A stretch of 64,000 nucleotides of DNA from contig CAJTZJ010000004.1 in NCBI GenBank assembly GCA_910583925.1, positions 5,001 to 69,000 on the forward strand. The letters are read 5' to 3'. The position numbers and the translations under genes were made by a program. A model generated the notes under the pieces. The model saw only the letters and a program-made list of their open reading frames with translations. It ran no database searches and was not told the origin of the DNA. Source of the DNA: an uncultured Eubacterium sp. GTDB lineage: Bacteria; Bacillota; Clostridia; Oscillospirales; Acutalibacteraceae. Shown here piece after piece: positions 1-8,833 of this stretch (positions within the stretch are counted from its first letter, which is position 1; every line of letters begins with the position of its first letter).

Positions 1-544
<544 letters not shown>

Positions 545-766
545 ATTGTATTAAAATCAATCCTCCGGGATTGTTCTAATCGTTTCAAGAACTTTTGCTC
601 TCTCGAACACTAGTTCGCAATTACTGCTTTTGTATCTCTTTCGATACGAGTACAGATAAAACTCTTTTGAATCTTATCGGGTTCCTTACTTTCGTCGTTG
701 TTTAATTTTCAAGGTCCTTCTTCACTTCACTCAGCTTCACCTCTTCGGCTCCCCCTCGCAAAGTGC
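545..766 (-). promoter_or_regulatory. rRNA operon 5' leader
   Basis: About 220 nt separate the predicted transcription start from the mature 16S 5' end. No protein gene is visible here. The minus strand carries the 'ccttgaaaattaaaca' type sequence often seen in Firmicutes rRNA leaders and spacers, plus small inverted repeats that could contribute to the 16S processing stalk. I infer a transcribed, processed leader; boundaries are approximate. Confidence 0.6.
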
Positions 767-772
767 TTGTTA

Positions 773-801
773 ATAATACCAAACCAAAACGCAAATGTCA
801 A
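773..801 (-). promoter_or_regulatory. Strong rRNA promoter
   Basis: On the minus strand the sequence reads TTGACA (796-801), a 17-nt spacer, then TATTAT (773-778). This is a near-perfect sigma-A promoter facing the 16S gene, preceded by an A/T-rich stretch (807-835) that could act as an UP element. It lies about 230 nt upstream of the 16S 5' end. Confidence 0.85.
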
Positions 802-867
802 CACTTTTTTAAAACTTTTTTCATAAAGTTTTACACTGCTCCTTGCGTTTCAATGTAGATAATAACA

Positions 868-893
868 GAAGCGAGGTAATCCTATCTCGCTTC
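868..893 (-). terminator. Hairpin terminator after the 90-aa membrane protein gene
   Basis: An 8-bp perfect stem, GAAGCGAG (868-875) with CTCGCTTC (886-893), lies just beyond the end of the small gene at 912. The T content after the stem on the minus strand is modest, so termination may be partial. It also insulates that gene from the rRNA promoter downstream. Confidence 0.6.
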
Positions 894-911
894 CTATATA
901 TTATATATACA

Positions 912-1184
912 TTATATTAGAAATTCACTTAATCCATCCACAATATGTGGACCAAGGTTATAGGTTTTATCCGGAATATATTCTTTGGTTTCATTATAAA
1001 TATATTCTACATCATTATAATATATTTTGTAGTCAAAGAAGGTAAACCCATCCTCCTCCTGCTGAAAAATTACTGCATCTTCATCAAAGCCAAAGCTTTT
1101 AGTATTGTAATACGCAATTGAAGAGCCGATAGAAACAATCAATACAAATACGATTATAATTGAAGCGACCGGATGCTTTTTCAT
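912..1184 (-). CDS. Small single-pass membrane protein of unknown function
   Basis: A 90-aa protein of no family I recognise. Residues 6-25 form one hydrophobic segment after a short basic N-terminus (MKKH), so it is probably anchored in the cytoplasmic membrane with the rest outside. The exposed part is rich in Tyr, Asp and Glu and has no Cys. It lies downstream of spoIIP on the same strand, about 75 nt away, with its own start and a weak upstream ribosome site, so co-transcription with spoIIP is possible. A sporulation role is only suggested by position. Confidence 0.6.
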   Translation of the reverse strand: MKKHPVASIIIVFVLIVSIGSSIAYYNTKSFGFDEDAVIFQQEEDGFTFFDYKIYYNDVEYIYNETKEYIPDKTYNLGPHIVDGLSEFLI

Positions 1185-1259
1185 TTTATCATTCCTTTAC
1201 TTTTCGTGCATAGTTAATCATTGCACCTAAAATATTTCAGATTCCTTCTTACCCTGCAC

Positions 1260-2414
1260 TTATTTTTTTACATACTCCTCTAAAAGCATATCTGCAAGTG
1301 CATCTGCGAAAAGTCTGCCCGAATAGCAGGCTTCATCCAGCGTATTCCCCTCTGTTCCGATTTCTAAAAGAAACGAATTTTTTGTTAAATCCATGTTATA
1401 TTTGCGTTCTGAAAACAAAATCGGACGCATTAAATTCGGATACCTTTTATTAACAGCATTTACAACTGAGGTTGAGAATCTTAAATTGTATTGCCAATCG
1501 GGAAAATTTGAAATACTGCCATATTCGCAGCCTGAAATAATCATCATTCTGGCAGCCTTTTTACCGTTTATTTCAGCAGTTGGCTTAACCTTTGTTCCGT
1601 CTTTATATGTAATACTATCTCTATGAACATCTATAGTAATATCTATAGACGGATATTTTTCAAGATATTCGCTCATTGACTTTCGCGAGGAATTATATGC
1701 TTCATTATAAGACAAATCATGAATTTCCCTGTCATGAATCACATTGAAGCCTTTGCTTTCAAGCACCTTACATATTTCGTCCCCGACCCTTACCATATTG
1801 CGGGAAATATCTTTGGTTTTAAGGTCGGTGGACTCTGTATAATAACCCACATCAAGAAGAGTAAAACATTCCGTTGTATGGCTATGGTAAATCAGAATCG
1901 TTGGTTTTGACATATCTTTTATTTCAAGACTTGCCTTTTGCTTTAAAAGATTTTCGATATCAAGCTTGTAAAAGGATTCAGGAATTTTGCTTTGAACCTG
2001 AACATTGCCGAAGGTTACTATTGTTCCGCCACCCGTGTAATTCGCTTCGCTTGTTTTACCTTTTACTTTTTCTTTTTCGATTGTCTTTTTCGCTTCAGCC
2101 ATTAAAGCAAGAACATCTTCGGGTGTTTTTTTTAAATCTATATCTGCTGAGCTGTCCTCAGGCGTGATATTTTTCATAACATCCGTTGCTTCTTCCTGTG
2201 TGGTGTTATTATTATCTGCATTCTTTTTGGAAATAATCACGGAAATTTCTGAGGATGCCTCTTTTATTTCGGAATAAGGCTTGGAAATTTTATCTATTCC
2301 CTGTACAAACTGAGTTACATTGGCAGAAATGCGGGGAGAAATCCCAATAATAATTCCCGTAACACAAAAAAGCAAAGCAATATTTGCAGCAAATGATATA
2401 ATTTCCTTTTTCAT
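1260..2414 (-). CDS. spoIIP: Stage II sporulation protein P (SpoIIP) cell-wall hydrolase
   Basis: SpoIIP works with SpoIID and SpoIIM at the engulfing membrane, where it acts as amidase and endopeptidase on peptidoglycan. The protein has an N-terminal membrane anchor (about residues 3-24), a variable Glu/Lys-rich linker, and a C-terminal hydrolase domain with the zinc-ligand type motifs YHSHTTE and IDVHRD followed by a late LEIGTEGN motif. I set the start at 2414 because AGGTGG lies just upstream and an upstream in-frame start would add eight residues with no ribosome site. It follows gpr on the same strand, as in Bacillus, where gpr and spoIIP are also neighbours. It implies an endospore former. 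Length (384 aa) is normal. Confidence 0.93.
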   Translation of the reverse strand: MKKEIISFAANIALLFCVTGIIIGISPRISANVTQFVQGIDKISKPYSEIKEASSEISVIISKKNADNNNTTQEEATDVMKNITPEDSSADIDLKKTPEDVLALMAEAKKTIEKEKVKGKTSEANYTGGGTIVTFGNVQVQSKIPESFYKLDIENLLKQKASLEIKDMSKPTILIYHSHTTECFTLLDVGYYTESTDLKTKDISRNMVRVGDEICKVLESKGFNVIHDREIHDLSYNEAYNSSRKSMSEYLEKYPSIDITIDVHRDSITYKDGTKVKPTAEINGKKAARMMIISGCEYGSISNFPDWQYNLRFSTSVVNAVNKRYPNLMRPILFSERKYNMDLTKNSFLLEIGTEGNTLDEACYSGRLFADALADMLLEEYVKK

Positions 2415-2509
2415 AATCCACCTATAATATACAGGCAATAAAAAGCGGTTTTGATTACGCCTTTCCGCCTAAAGATTTATACATTATATATATGAAAAAA
2501 TTTTCAAAA

Positions 2510-3334
2510 TTATCCCACAAGCGCATACAAATCTCTTTCGCTTATATCACTTTGCAAACATACATTTATACTCATTCCGATAAGTTTTGCCCCTTGCTCC
2601 GTTACTTTATCAATCTCCCTCGGCGTTACAAACATTGAATTGTCATTTGCACCTTTTATAACGCCTGTTGAAACAACCGTTGGAATACCGATTGAAACAA
2701 CAGGTACGCCAAGCGTTTTTTCTGAAATTTCAAAGCGATGGTTGCCGACACCGGAGCCCGGAAAAATGCCTGTGTCAGATAACTGAACCGTTGTTCCCAG
2801 TCTTTCCGCAGAGGAAGAGGCAAGCGCATCAACAGCAATAACACAGGAGGGATTTATTACATTAACTATGCCTTTTATAATTTCGGCACTTTCAATTCCC
2901 GTTTCGCCAAGCACACCTGTCCGAACCGTTGAAACACTTTTTAAATTTTCAAACCCCATTTCCCTGCGCAGATCAGAAGATATATGACGGGTTGCAAGAA
3001 CATAGGAATTCGTTTTAGGACCTAACGCATCTGCTGTTATATCCATATTACCAAGACCGGCAACAAGAACATTGTCACATTCTGCCGGAAGAAGATTTTT
3101 TAATATATCGGAGATTTTTTTTAATCTTCCGTCAAAAATATCCGTATCGTTAACAAAGGACGGAACATCAACCGTTATATAAGTCCCGACCGGCTTTCCG
3201 ATTTCCTTTTCGCCGTTTTCATTGAGCACAGATACCGTTGTTACCCCATTTTCATCAACAACCTTAACTCCGCTTATTTCTGTTTTTTTGCTTTCTTCAT
3301 AGCATTCTACTGCCAAATCTGTGCGTTTTTCCAA
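2510..3334 (-). CDS. gpr: Germination protease (GPR)
   Basis: GPR degrades small acid-soluble spore proteins (SASPs) when spores germinate. It is made as a zymogen in the forespore, and the RTDLA motif near the N-terminus (residues 4-8) is the region typical of the propeptide cleavage site. The conserved core VAGLGN...ADALGP follows, and later VIAVDALAS and GVGNHR. At 274 aa it is shorter than Bacillus GPR (about 370) but complete at both ends. The start is a TTG with AGGTGA about seven bases upstream. Its location between divergent rpsT and spoIIP matches the common rpsT-gpr-spoIIP neighbourhood. Expression is probably sigma-G dependent, but I did not identify a sigma-G promoter. Confidence 0.92.
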   Translation of the reverse strand: MEKRTDLAVECYEESKKTEISGVKVVDENGVTTVSVLNENGEKEIGKPVGTYITVDVPSFVNDTDIFDGRLKKISDILKNLLPAECDNVLVAGLGNMDITADALGPKTNSYVLATRHISSDLRREMGFENLKSVSTVRTGVLGETGIESAEIIKGIVNVINPSCVIAVDALASSSAERLGTTVQLSDTGIFPGSGVGNHRFEISEKTLGVPVVSIGIPTVVSTGVIKGANDNSMFVTPREIDKVTEQGAKLIGMSINVCLQSDISERDLYALVG

Positions 3335-3394
3335 ATTAAATCACCTTATTTTTCAACAATTTTAATAAAAGTATGCCCAAAAATAAAAAAATAC

Positions 3395-3423
3395 TTGCAT
3401 TTTTTCAAAAGGTATGATACTAT
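3395..3423 (+). promoter_or_regulatory. rpsT promoter
   Basis: TTGCAT (3395-3400), 17 nt, TACTAT (3418-3423) precede rpsT by about 67 nt. An in-frame ATG inside this promoter would lengthen S20 by 32 residues, but the promoter position rules that out as the natural start. Confidence 0.75.
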
Positions 3424-3490
3424 GTTTAAGCATTTAAAAGATATTGGGTGTACGCCCTTAAAATTATTATCCGCTAAAGGAGTGAAAAAT

Positions 3491-3748
3491 ATGCCAAATA
3501 TTAAATCAGCTAAGAAAAGAGTAAAGGTTCAGGCTAAAAAAGCTGCAAACAACAAAGCAACAAACACTGCACTTAAAACTGCAATAAAAAAAGCGAATGC
3601 TGCTATTGACGCTAACGCTGAGGATAAAGCACTTGCTGTTAAAACTGCTGTAAAGAAGATTGATCAGGCTGCTGCTAAAAATCTTATCCATAAAAATACA
3701 GCTGCAAGAAAGAAGAGCAATCTTACTTCAAAGCTCAACAAAGCTTAA
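3491..3748 (+). CDS. rpsT: 30S ribosomal protein S20
   Basis: S20 binds 16S rRNA early in 30S assembly. The 85-aa protein starts MPNIKSAKKRV, is rich in Lys and Ala throughout and has normal family length. The start is set by AAGGAG at about 3477-3482 and by the fact that upstream in-frame codons fall in the promoter. It is monocistronic: promoter before, terminator directly after. It is divergent from gpr, the usual arrangement in Firmicutes. Confidence 0.97.
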   Translation: MPNIKSAKKRVKVQAKKAANNKATNTALKTAIKKANAAIDANAEDKALAVKTAVKKIDQAAAKNLIHKNTAARKKSNLTSKLNKA

Positions 3749-3760
3749 TTAAAAAATTTT

Positions 3761-3791
3761 ACTCCTGTTGTTTTCGGCAGGAGTTATTTTT
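3761..3791 (+). terminator. rpsT terminator
   Basis: Stem ACTCCTG (3761-3767) pairs with CAGGAGT (3778-3784), followed by a T-rich tract. It is a standard intrinsic terminator 13 nt after the rpsT stop. Confidence 0.9.
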
Positions 3792-3808
3792 TATTCATTT
3801 TTTACTGC

Positions 3809-3837
3809 TTGACTTTAATATGCAATGAATATATAAT
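3809..3837 (+). promoter_or_regulatory. Promoter of the 83-aa membrane protein gene
   Basis: TTGACT (3809-3814), a 17-nt spacer and TATAAT (3832-3837) give a strong sigma-A promoter 35 nt ahead of the start codon. This supports the small downstream gene as real. Confidence 0.85.
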
Positions 3838-3872
3838 ATACTTATAAAAATTGACGGTTGGAGGGTAAACCT

Positions 3873-4124
3873 ATGAATAAGTTTTTAAAAATTATCGGTG
3901 CCATCGTTGCTCTTGCAGGCATTGCTGCCGCAATTTATTTTGCAGTTCAGAAACTTACAGACAAAAAAGAGCCTGAATATTTTGACGACAACGATTTCTT
4001 TGAATGTGACGATGATCTTGAAATCATTGATGTAACCGAAGAAGCACCTGCTGTTGAAGAAGCTGTTGAGGAAGCGCCTGCTAAAAAGGCTCCTAAAAAG
4101 AAAGCTCCTAAAAAAGCAGAGTAA
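3873..4124 (+). CDS. Small membrane protein with acidic middle and Lys/Pro/Ala tail
   Basis: An 83-aa protein with one membrane segment (residues 5-26), then a strongly acidic stretch (about 35-65, Asp/Glu-rich with one Cys), then a tail of Ala-Pro-Lys-Lys type repeats resembling histone H1-like or bacterial nucleoid-protein tails. I do not recognise a family. The start at 3873 follows GGAGGG by seven bases; an in-frame TTG 15 nt earlier overlaps that ribosome site and is unlikely. It has its own promoter and terminator, so it is a free-standing, probably well-expressed gene. The charge split could allow self-association or binding of nucleic acid or wall polymers, which is speculation. Confidence 0.75.
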   Translation: MNKFLKIIGAIVALAGIAAAIYFAVQKLTDKKEPEYFDDNDFFECDDDLEIIDVTEEAPAVEEAVEEAPAKKAPKKKAPKKAE

Positions 4125-4184
4125 GTGCCTGTATAGCTGCAGGTTAGAACCTTGTTGATCTTAAAATGAATAACCAATAAAAAC

Positions 4185-4212
4185 AAGGAGCGAGAAATCG
4201 TTCCTTATTTTT
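4185..4212 (+). terminator. Terminator with GAAA tetraloop
   Basis: AAGGAGCGA (4185-4193) pairs with TCGTTCCTT (4198-4206) with one G-T wobble, closing a GAAA loop and followed by a T-run. Confidence 0.88.
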
Positions 4213-4257
4213 TGTAAATTATAAATCTAAATTCTTATCTACAGGAAGTGAATATAA

Positions 4258-5112
4258 ATGTACAATACCGGGCTTGTTTTAGAGGGCGGAGGCAACCGCG
4301 GAATTTTTACAAGCGGCGCACTTGATGCTTTTATTGAAAACGGAATTACCTTTCCGTATGTAATCGGCGTATCTATGGGATCCTGTAATGCCGCATCCTT
4401 TATTGCCAAAAACATTCGGCGCCAGCACGATTTTGTCATCCATAACTGCCATGACAAAAAATACATGGGTCTTTGGTCTTTCACACACACAGGCGAATTC
4501 CTTAACATGGACTGGATTTTCGGTGATCTTTGCTACAATCAGATTCCGCTTGATTACGACGAATTTGAAAAAAGCGGTTCTGTTTTATGTGCTGTTCTTA
4601 CAAATGCCGAAACAGGAAAAGCAGAATATTTTTATCCAAAGGACTTAAGAGAATTCGGCTGTCCGGTTATCAGAGCAAGCTGCTCTATGCCGCTTGTTAC
4701 AAACGGAGTTGATATCGGAGGGACAAAATATTTTGACGGAGGTGTTTCAGATTCTATTCCGCTTAAGCGGGCAATAGAGGACGGCTGTAAAAAAATTGTT
4801 GTTATTCTGACACAGGATGAAAGCTTTGTTAAACAGCCTGTTTCGGCTGCGAAGCTTATGAAACGGCTTTACAAAAAATACCCAATGCTTACCGAGGCGC
4901 TTATTAACCGCCACAACATATATAATGAACAGAGAAAATTTGTTGAAGAGGAGGAGCAAAAAGGCAATATTTTTGTAATCCGACCCGCAAAGCCCCTTAA
5001 TTGTTCCTCAATGGAAAGAGATATAACAAAGCTGGAATCCATTTATCAGCTTGGATATCTGCAGGGACAGAAGAATATTGAAAAGGTAAAAGAATTTTTG
5101 AAAGAAGATTAA
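4258..5112 (+). CDS. Patatin-like phospholipase
   Basis: A bacterial patatin-family acyl hydrolase (RssA/YjjU type), presumably acting on membrane lipids or acyl esters in the cytoplasm. Visible motifs are the oxyanion-hole sequence EGGGNRGIF (residues 9-17), the nucleophile elbow GVSMG with Ser39, and the second member of the Ser-Asp dyad in YFDGG (Asp160). Length (284 aa) is normal for the family, and there is no signal peptide. The start codon follows an AGGAAGTG ribosome site. It appears to be a single-gene unit between the terminators at 4185 and 5117. The physiological substrate cannot be inferred. Confidence 0.9.
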   Translation: MYNTGLVLEGGGNRGIFTSGALDAFIENGITFPYVIGVSMGSCNAASFIAKNIRRQHDFVIHNCHDKKYMGLWSFTHTGEFLNMDWIFGDLCYNQIPLDYDEFEKSGSVLCAVLTNAETGKAEYFYPKDLREFGCPVIRASCSMPLVTNGVDIGGTKYFDGGVSDSIPLKRAIEDGCKKIVVILTQDESFVKQPVSAAKLMKRLYKKYPMLTEALINRHNIYNEQRKFVEEEEQKGNIFVIRPAKPLNCSSMERDITKLESIYQLGYLQGQKNIEKVKEFLKED

Positions 5113-5147
5113 AAAACAAGGAGAGGATAATCCTCTCCTTGTTTTTT
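5111..5147. terminator. Bidirectional terminator between convergent lipase and trmL
   Basis: CAAGGAGAGGA (5117-5127) pairs with TCCTCTCCTTG (5131-5141), flanked by A6 on one side and T6 on the other, so it can end transcripts from both directions. It overlaps the stop codons of both neighbours. Confidence 0.92.
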
Positions 5148-5646
5148 ACCATTTCAGATTATGCAATTGCCCTTTAAGCGACAATTCGGGATAATCCCAC
5201 TGACGAAGCACCTCATAAACACCAACAGCAACAGCGTTGCTCAGATTCAGACTGCGGATAATCCCTCTCATCGGCAAACGAACGCAACTATCGTGATTTT
5301 CATTTAAAAGCTCCTCAGGAAGCCCTTTGGTTTCCTTTCCGAAAACAAGATAGGCATTATTCGGATAGCTTACTTCACTGTGCGTCTGCTCTGCCTTCGT
5401 TGTAAAATAAAAGAATTTTCCGTCTTTATTTTTTTCAAAAAATTCCTCTGTGCTGTCATAATATGTAATATCAAGCTTATCCCAATAATCAAGCCCTGCA
5501 CGGCGAACCTGCTTATCCGTTATATGAAACCCCATAGGACCGACAAGATGAAGCCTTGCTCCCGTTGCAGCACAGGTTCGTGAAATATTTCCTGTGTTCT
5601 GAGGAATCTCAGGCTCTATAAGGACAACATTAAGCGAGCTTTCCAT
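5146..5646 (-). CDS. trmL: tRNA (cytidine/uridine-34-2'-O)-methyltransferase TrmL
   Basis: A SPOUT-family enzyme that methylates the ribose of wobble nucleotide 34 in tRNA-Leu isoacceptors. The N-terminal LIEPEIPQNTGNISRTCAATG region (about residues 10-30, read in pieces), VFGKETKGLP and the C-terminal knot motif RSLNLSNAVAVGVYE are diagnostic. Length (166 aa) is standard for a minimal SPOUT dimer. It overlaps the end of nagA by 17 nt, so translation is probably coupled in a dusB-nagA-trmL operon. AAAGGAAG precedes the start. Confidence 0.94.
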   Translation of the reverse strand: MESSLNVVLIEPEIPQNTGNISRTCAATGARLHLVGPMGFHITDKQVRRAGLDYWDKLDITYYDSTEEFFEKNKDGKFFYFTTKAEQTHSEVSYPNNAYLVFGKETKGLPEELLNENHDSCVRLPMRGIIRSLNLSNAVAVGVYEVLRQWDYPELSLKGQLHNLKW

Positions 5647-6751
5647 TAATATACACTTCCTTTAGATCAAGCTTTTCATCAACAAATATAATATCGGCAC
5701 ACTTATTTGGTGCAAGGCTGCCGATTTCATTATCAAGCCCGATTGCTTTTGCAGGATTAATCGTGCAGCTTTTAAGAGCCGTTTTAAAATCTATTCCAAA
5801 ATCAAGAAGATTTTTAAATTCATCAAAAACATTTGTTATGGAAGCAGCAATCGTGCCATCCTCAAGAACAGCATACTTTCCGTTTTTATGAACATATGCC
5901 GTTTGCCCGCCCAGGTCAAATTCGCCTGCTCCAAGACCGGCACCGCGCATAGAATCTGAAATAACGCAAACACGGTTTTCGCCAAGAATTCTGAAGGTGT
6001 TTCTTACCACTGCGGGGCATACATGACCGCCGTCACAGACAAGCTCACACATAACATGTTCATTATCCATAACTGTGCCTACAACACCGGCTTGCCTATG
6101 TGTCATACCCGTCATTGCATTATAAAGATGCGTAGCATGGCAAACACCTAGATTAATTGCGTTTTGTGCCTCATCTGAATTTGCAGCGGTATGTCCGATG
6201 GAAACAGAACATTTTTTGCTTGCTTCAGTGATAAAATCTGTACTGTCAAAGGCTTCGGGAGCAATTGTTATAAGCTTAACCATTTTGCCGCTGTCCTCAA
6301 AAAGCTGATTAAATTCATCAACCGTTCCTGCCCTTACAAAAGCACCGTTCTGCGCACCTTTTTTATCATACGAGATAAACGGACCCTCAAGATTTATACC
6401 AACAAGCTTAGCGCCTGTTTCTTTTCCTGCATATTCCCTGCCGCTTTTTACGATATCGGTAAGAGACGGGTTATCAAGCGTCATTGATGTTCCGCAAAAG
6501 GAGGTTACACCATGCTTTGCAAGATAAGAGCTTATTTTGTCCGATGACTCCTTTGAAGCATCGGAAAAATCTCCGCCGTTTCCGCCATGGATATGAATAT
6601 CAATAAAACCGGGAAGGGCAGTAAATCCGCTCATATCCCTGCCATCCTCATCAATAATTCCTATTTCCTTAATTTTACCGTTTTCAATTCTGAAATCAGC
6701 AATTTCTTTTTCAAAAACCTCATTATAGAAGCAGACATTTTTTAAAATCAT
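5630..6751 (-). CDS. nagA: N-acetylglucosamine-6-phosphate deacetylase
   Basis: NagA removes the acetyl group from GlcNAc-6-P, feeding amino sugar catabolism or peptidoglycan recycling. The amidohydrolase fold shows in GFIDIHIHGG (metal-binding His-x-His), NLEGPF, SIGHTAA, HLYNAM and VISDSM. The protein is 373 aa, typical. Its ATG overlaps the dusB stop in a TAATG junction, so it is translationally coupled to dusB. No nagB or phosphotransferase gene lies nearby, so partner enzymes must be elsewhere. Confidence 0.94.
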   Translation of the reverse strand: MILKNVCFYNEVFEKEIADFRIENGKIKEIGIIDEDGRDMSGFTALPGFIDIHIHGGNGGDFSDASKESSDKISSYLAKHGVTSFCGTSMTLDNPSLTDIVKSGREYAGKETGAKLVGINLEGPFISYDKKGAQNGAFVRAGTVDEFNQLFEDSGKMVKLITIAPEAFDSTDFITEASKKCSVSIGHTAANSDEAQNAINLGVCHATHLYNAMTGMTHRQAGVVGTVMDNEHVMCELVCDGGHVCPAVVRNTFRILGENRVCVISDSMRGAGLGAGEFDLGGQTAYVHKNGKYAVLEDGTIAASITNVFDEFKNLLDFGIDFKTALKSCTINPAKAIGLDNEIGSLAPNKCADIIFVDEKLDLKEVYINGKLA

Positions 6752-7716
6752 TACGCATTTTCCTTTAATATTCTGAAAATTATTTCCTCAAGCTGTTCAA
6801 AGCTTTCAAGCTTTCCCATTTCTGCACGGAATTTTGCTCCGCCGCGAAGCCCTTTTGTATAATAAGCAGCATGGTGGCGTGCCTCTCTCATAGCCGTATA
6901 TTCGCCTTTATATGCAATTATTTTTTTGATATGCTGCTGCATAATATTCATTTTTTCATAAAGAGACGGCTCGGGAATAACGATACAATCATTCAGATAA
7001 GCATTAATTCTTTGGAATATCCAGGGATTTCCCATCGCTCCCCTGCCTATCATAAGTGCATCGCAGTTTGTTTTTTCAAGCATAACTGCTGCACTTTGCG
7101 CATCTACAATATCGCCGTTGCCGATAACGGGAATGGATATCGCCTGTTTTACATCGGCTATTATATCATAATCCACCTTGCCGCTATACATTTCTTTTCT
7201 TGTTCTGCCATGCACAGCAACCGCTGCAGCACCATTCTTTTCAAGAATTTCTGCCATTTCTACTGCGTTAACACTTTCATCATCCCAGCCCTTTCGGATT
7301 TTGGCTGTAACAGGAATATCAACTGCGGAGGATACGGCTTTTACAATTTCGCCTGCAAGCTTTGGATTTTTCATCAGGCTTGCACCGCCGCCGTTCATTG
7401 CAACCTTTGGTGCAGGGCAGCCCATATTTATATCAATAATTTGCGGATGGAACGCTAAGCACTTTTTTGCTGCTTCAGCCATAATCTCGGGAACATCGCC
7501 GAAAATCTGCGCACCAGCGCAAACCTCTTCCTCCCCAAGTGTTAAAAGCATTGCACTTTTCTTATCCCCCATCGTAAGCCCCTTTGCGCTTACCATTTCC
7601 GTTACGGTATAGGCAGCACCGAATCGAATGCAGAGTTCACGGAATGCCCTGTCGGCAACACCTGCCATCGGCGCCAGAAATGCAATATTTTTAAATTCTA
7701 TATCTTTAATTTTCAT
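6751..7716 (-). CDS. dusB: tRNA-dihydrouridine synthase (DusB family)
   Basis: A flavoenzyme that reduces uridines in the tRNA D-loop. Visible are the FMN-barrel start FLAPMAGVADRAFRELC, the catalytic Cys in INMGCPAPKV, the HGRTR phosphate-site motif and IGNGDI/LMIGRGAMGNPWIF. Length (321 aa) is normal. It is the first gene of a tight dusB-nagA-trmL unit; a reasonable ribosome site (GAGGTA) precedes the ATG. Confidence 0.95.
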   Translation of the reverse strand: MKIKDIEFKNIAFLAPMAGVADRAFRELCIRFGAAYTVTEMVSAKGLTMGDKKSAMLLTLGEEEVCAGAQIFGDVPEIMAEAAKKCLAFHPQIIDINMGCPAPKVAMNGGGASLMKNPKLAGEIVKAVSSAVDIPVTAKIRKGWDDESVNAVEMAEILEKNGAAAVAVHGRTRKEMYSGKVDYDIIADVKQAISIPVIGNGDIVDAQSAAVMLEKTNCDALMIGRGAMGNPWIFQRINAYLNDCIVIPEPSLYEKMNIMQQHIKKIIAYKGEYTAMREARHHAAYYTKGLRGGAKFRAEMGKLESFEQLEEIIFRILKENA

Positions 7717-7796
7717 ACTTATACCTCTTTGTGAAAAAGTATATCACAAAAGGATAAAAAAATAAACTGTTTTATGCCTGCATTTCTGTTTGCACA

Positions 7797-7826
7797 AAAA
7801 AAGAACTCACACAGGGTGAGTTCTTT
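7797..7826 (-). terminator. Terminator of the rpsF-ssb-rpsR operon
   Basis: AGAACTCAC (7802-7810) pairs with GTGAGTTCT (7816-7824), followed on the minus strand by a run of T (7794-7801). It lies 13 nt after the rpsR stop. Confidence 0.92.
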
Positions 7827-7838
7827 AAATACAAGTAA

Positions 7839-8075
7839 TCAGTCTGCGCTATATGGAAGAAGAGCAATCTGACGAGCACGCTTGATTGCTACAGTAAGCT
7901 CTCTCTGGTGCTTAGCACATGTGCCTGTTACACGGCGAGGAAGAATTTTAGCTCTTTCAGATGTATATCTGTTAAGCTTAGAAACATCCTTGTAGTCAAT
8001 GCCTTCGCTTTTTTCTACGCAAAACTGGCAAACCTTTTTGCGGCCTTTTCTTGCACCGCCCTTAATATATGCCAT
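7839..8075 (-). CDS. rpsR: 30S ribosomal protein S18
   Basis: A 78-aa S18 with the family signature around KKVCQFCVEKSEGIDYKD and TGTCAKHQRELTVAIKRAR. Cys residues at the N-terminal CxxC plus a later Cys and His suggest a zinc-type S18, not the zinc-free paralogue. It is the last gene of rpsF-ssb-rpsR, the near-universal order, 20 nt after ssb. Confidence 0.97.
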   Translation of the reverse strand: MAYIKGGARKGRKKVCQFCVEKSEGIDYKDVSKLNRYTSERAKILPRRVTGTCAKHQRELTVAIKRARQIALLPYSAD

Positions 8076-8095
8076 AATTAAGTTTCCTCCTTCAA

Positions 8096-8530
8096 TTAGA
8101 ATGGTAAGTCGTCATCATCATCGCTGATTTCTTCAAAATCACTGTTGTCAGCGGAAGCATAGCTTGGAGCCGGCTGGCTGAATACAGGATTGGAAGTTGT
8201 TCCGCTTTCTGCTTTTGAGCCGCAGAAAGAAACATTATTTGCGACAACCTGAACTGATTTTCTCTTATTTCCGTCTTTATCGGTAAAATTGTCTGTCTGG
8301 ATTGAACCCTCAACAGCAATCATTGATCCTTTGCGGAAATAGCGAGAAACGAACTCTGCAGTCTGACGCCAAGCGGTTACATCAATAAAATCAGTTTTCT
8401 TATCTTCACCTGATCTTGAAAAGTTTCTATCGCACGCTACCTGAAAACGAACAACAGAAATACCGTTTGGAGTTGTTCTGAGCTCCGGATCATAGGTTAA
8501 TCTGCCCATGATTATAACCGAATTAATCAT
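8096..8530 (-). CDS. ssb: Single-stranded DNA-binding protein
   Basis: SSB coats single-stranded DNA in replication and repair. The 144-aa protein has the OB fold (residues 1-105, start MINSVIIMGRLTYDPELR), a short Ser/Pro linker, and the acidic tip DDDDDLPF that binds partner proteins. It sits between rpsF and rpsR, the standard position, 12 nt after rpsF. Confidence 0.97.
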   Translation of the reverse strand: MINSVIIMGRLTYDPELRTTPNGISVVRFQVACDRNFSRSGEDKKTDFIDVTAWRQTAEFVSRYFRKGSMIAVEGSIQTDNFTDKDGNKRKSVQVVANNVSFCGSKAESGTTSNPVFSQPAPSYASADNSDFEEISDDDDDLPF

Positions 8531-8542
8531 TTTGTGCCCTCC

Positions 8543-8833
8543 TTATTCGCCTTTAGCAACGATTAAAGAACGAAGCACGCCGTCTGTAATGTTGATAACA
8601 CGGTCAATCTCTGACGGGAAGTTTTCATCAGATTCAAACTGAGCAACAATGTAATAACCCTCTGTTTCGTAGTTGATCGGATATGCGAGCTTGCGCTTGC
8701 CCCATTCTTCAACTTCGCCAAGAGTGCCATTTGCTTTGATTAAATCTGTGAATTTAACCTTGAGAGCTTCAACTGCTTCCTCACCTTTTGAGAGAGAGAA
8801 AACGAATACGATTTCGTATTTCTTTGATGCCAT
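8543..8833 (-). CDS. rpsF: 30S ribosomal protein S6
   Basis: A 96-aa S6, partner of S18 on the 30S platform. Recognised by KYEIVFVFSLSKGEEAVEAL and the WGKRKLAYPI motif. It is the first gene of the operon, with AAGGAGGTG before the ATG and a strong promoter with a structured leader upstream. Confidence 0.97.
   Translation of the reverse strand: MASKKYEIVFVFSLSKGEEAVEALKVKFTDLIKANGTLGEVEEWGKRKLAYPINYETEGYYIVAQFESDENFPSEIDRVINITDGVLRSLIVAKGE

Noticed and set aside
3395..3490. Longer N-terminus for S20
   Set aside because: The extension starts inside the promoter; the ribosome site and S20 family length support 3491.
6871..7458. 195-aa plus frame inside dusB
   Set aside because: Shadow frame opposite a well-conserved gene.
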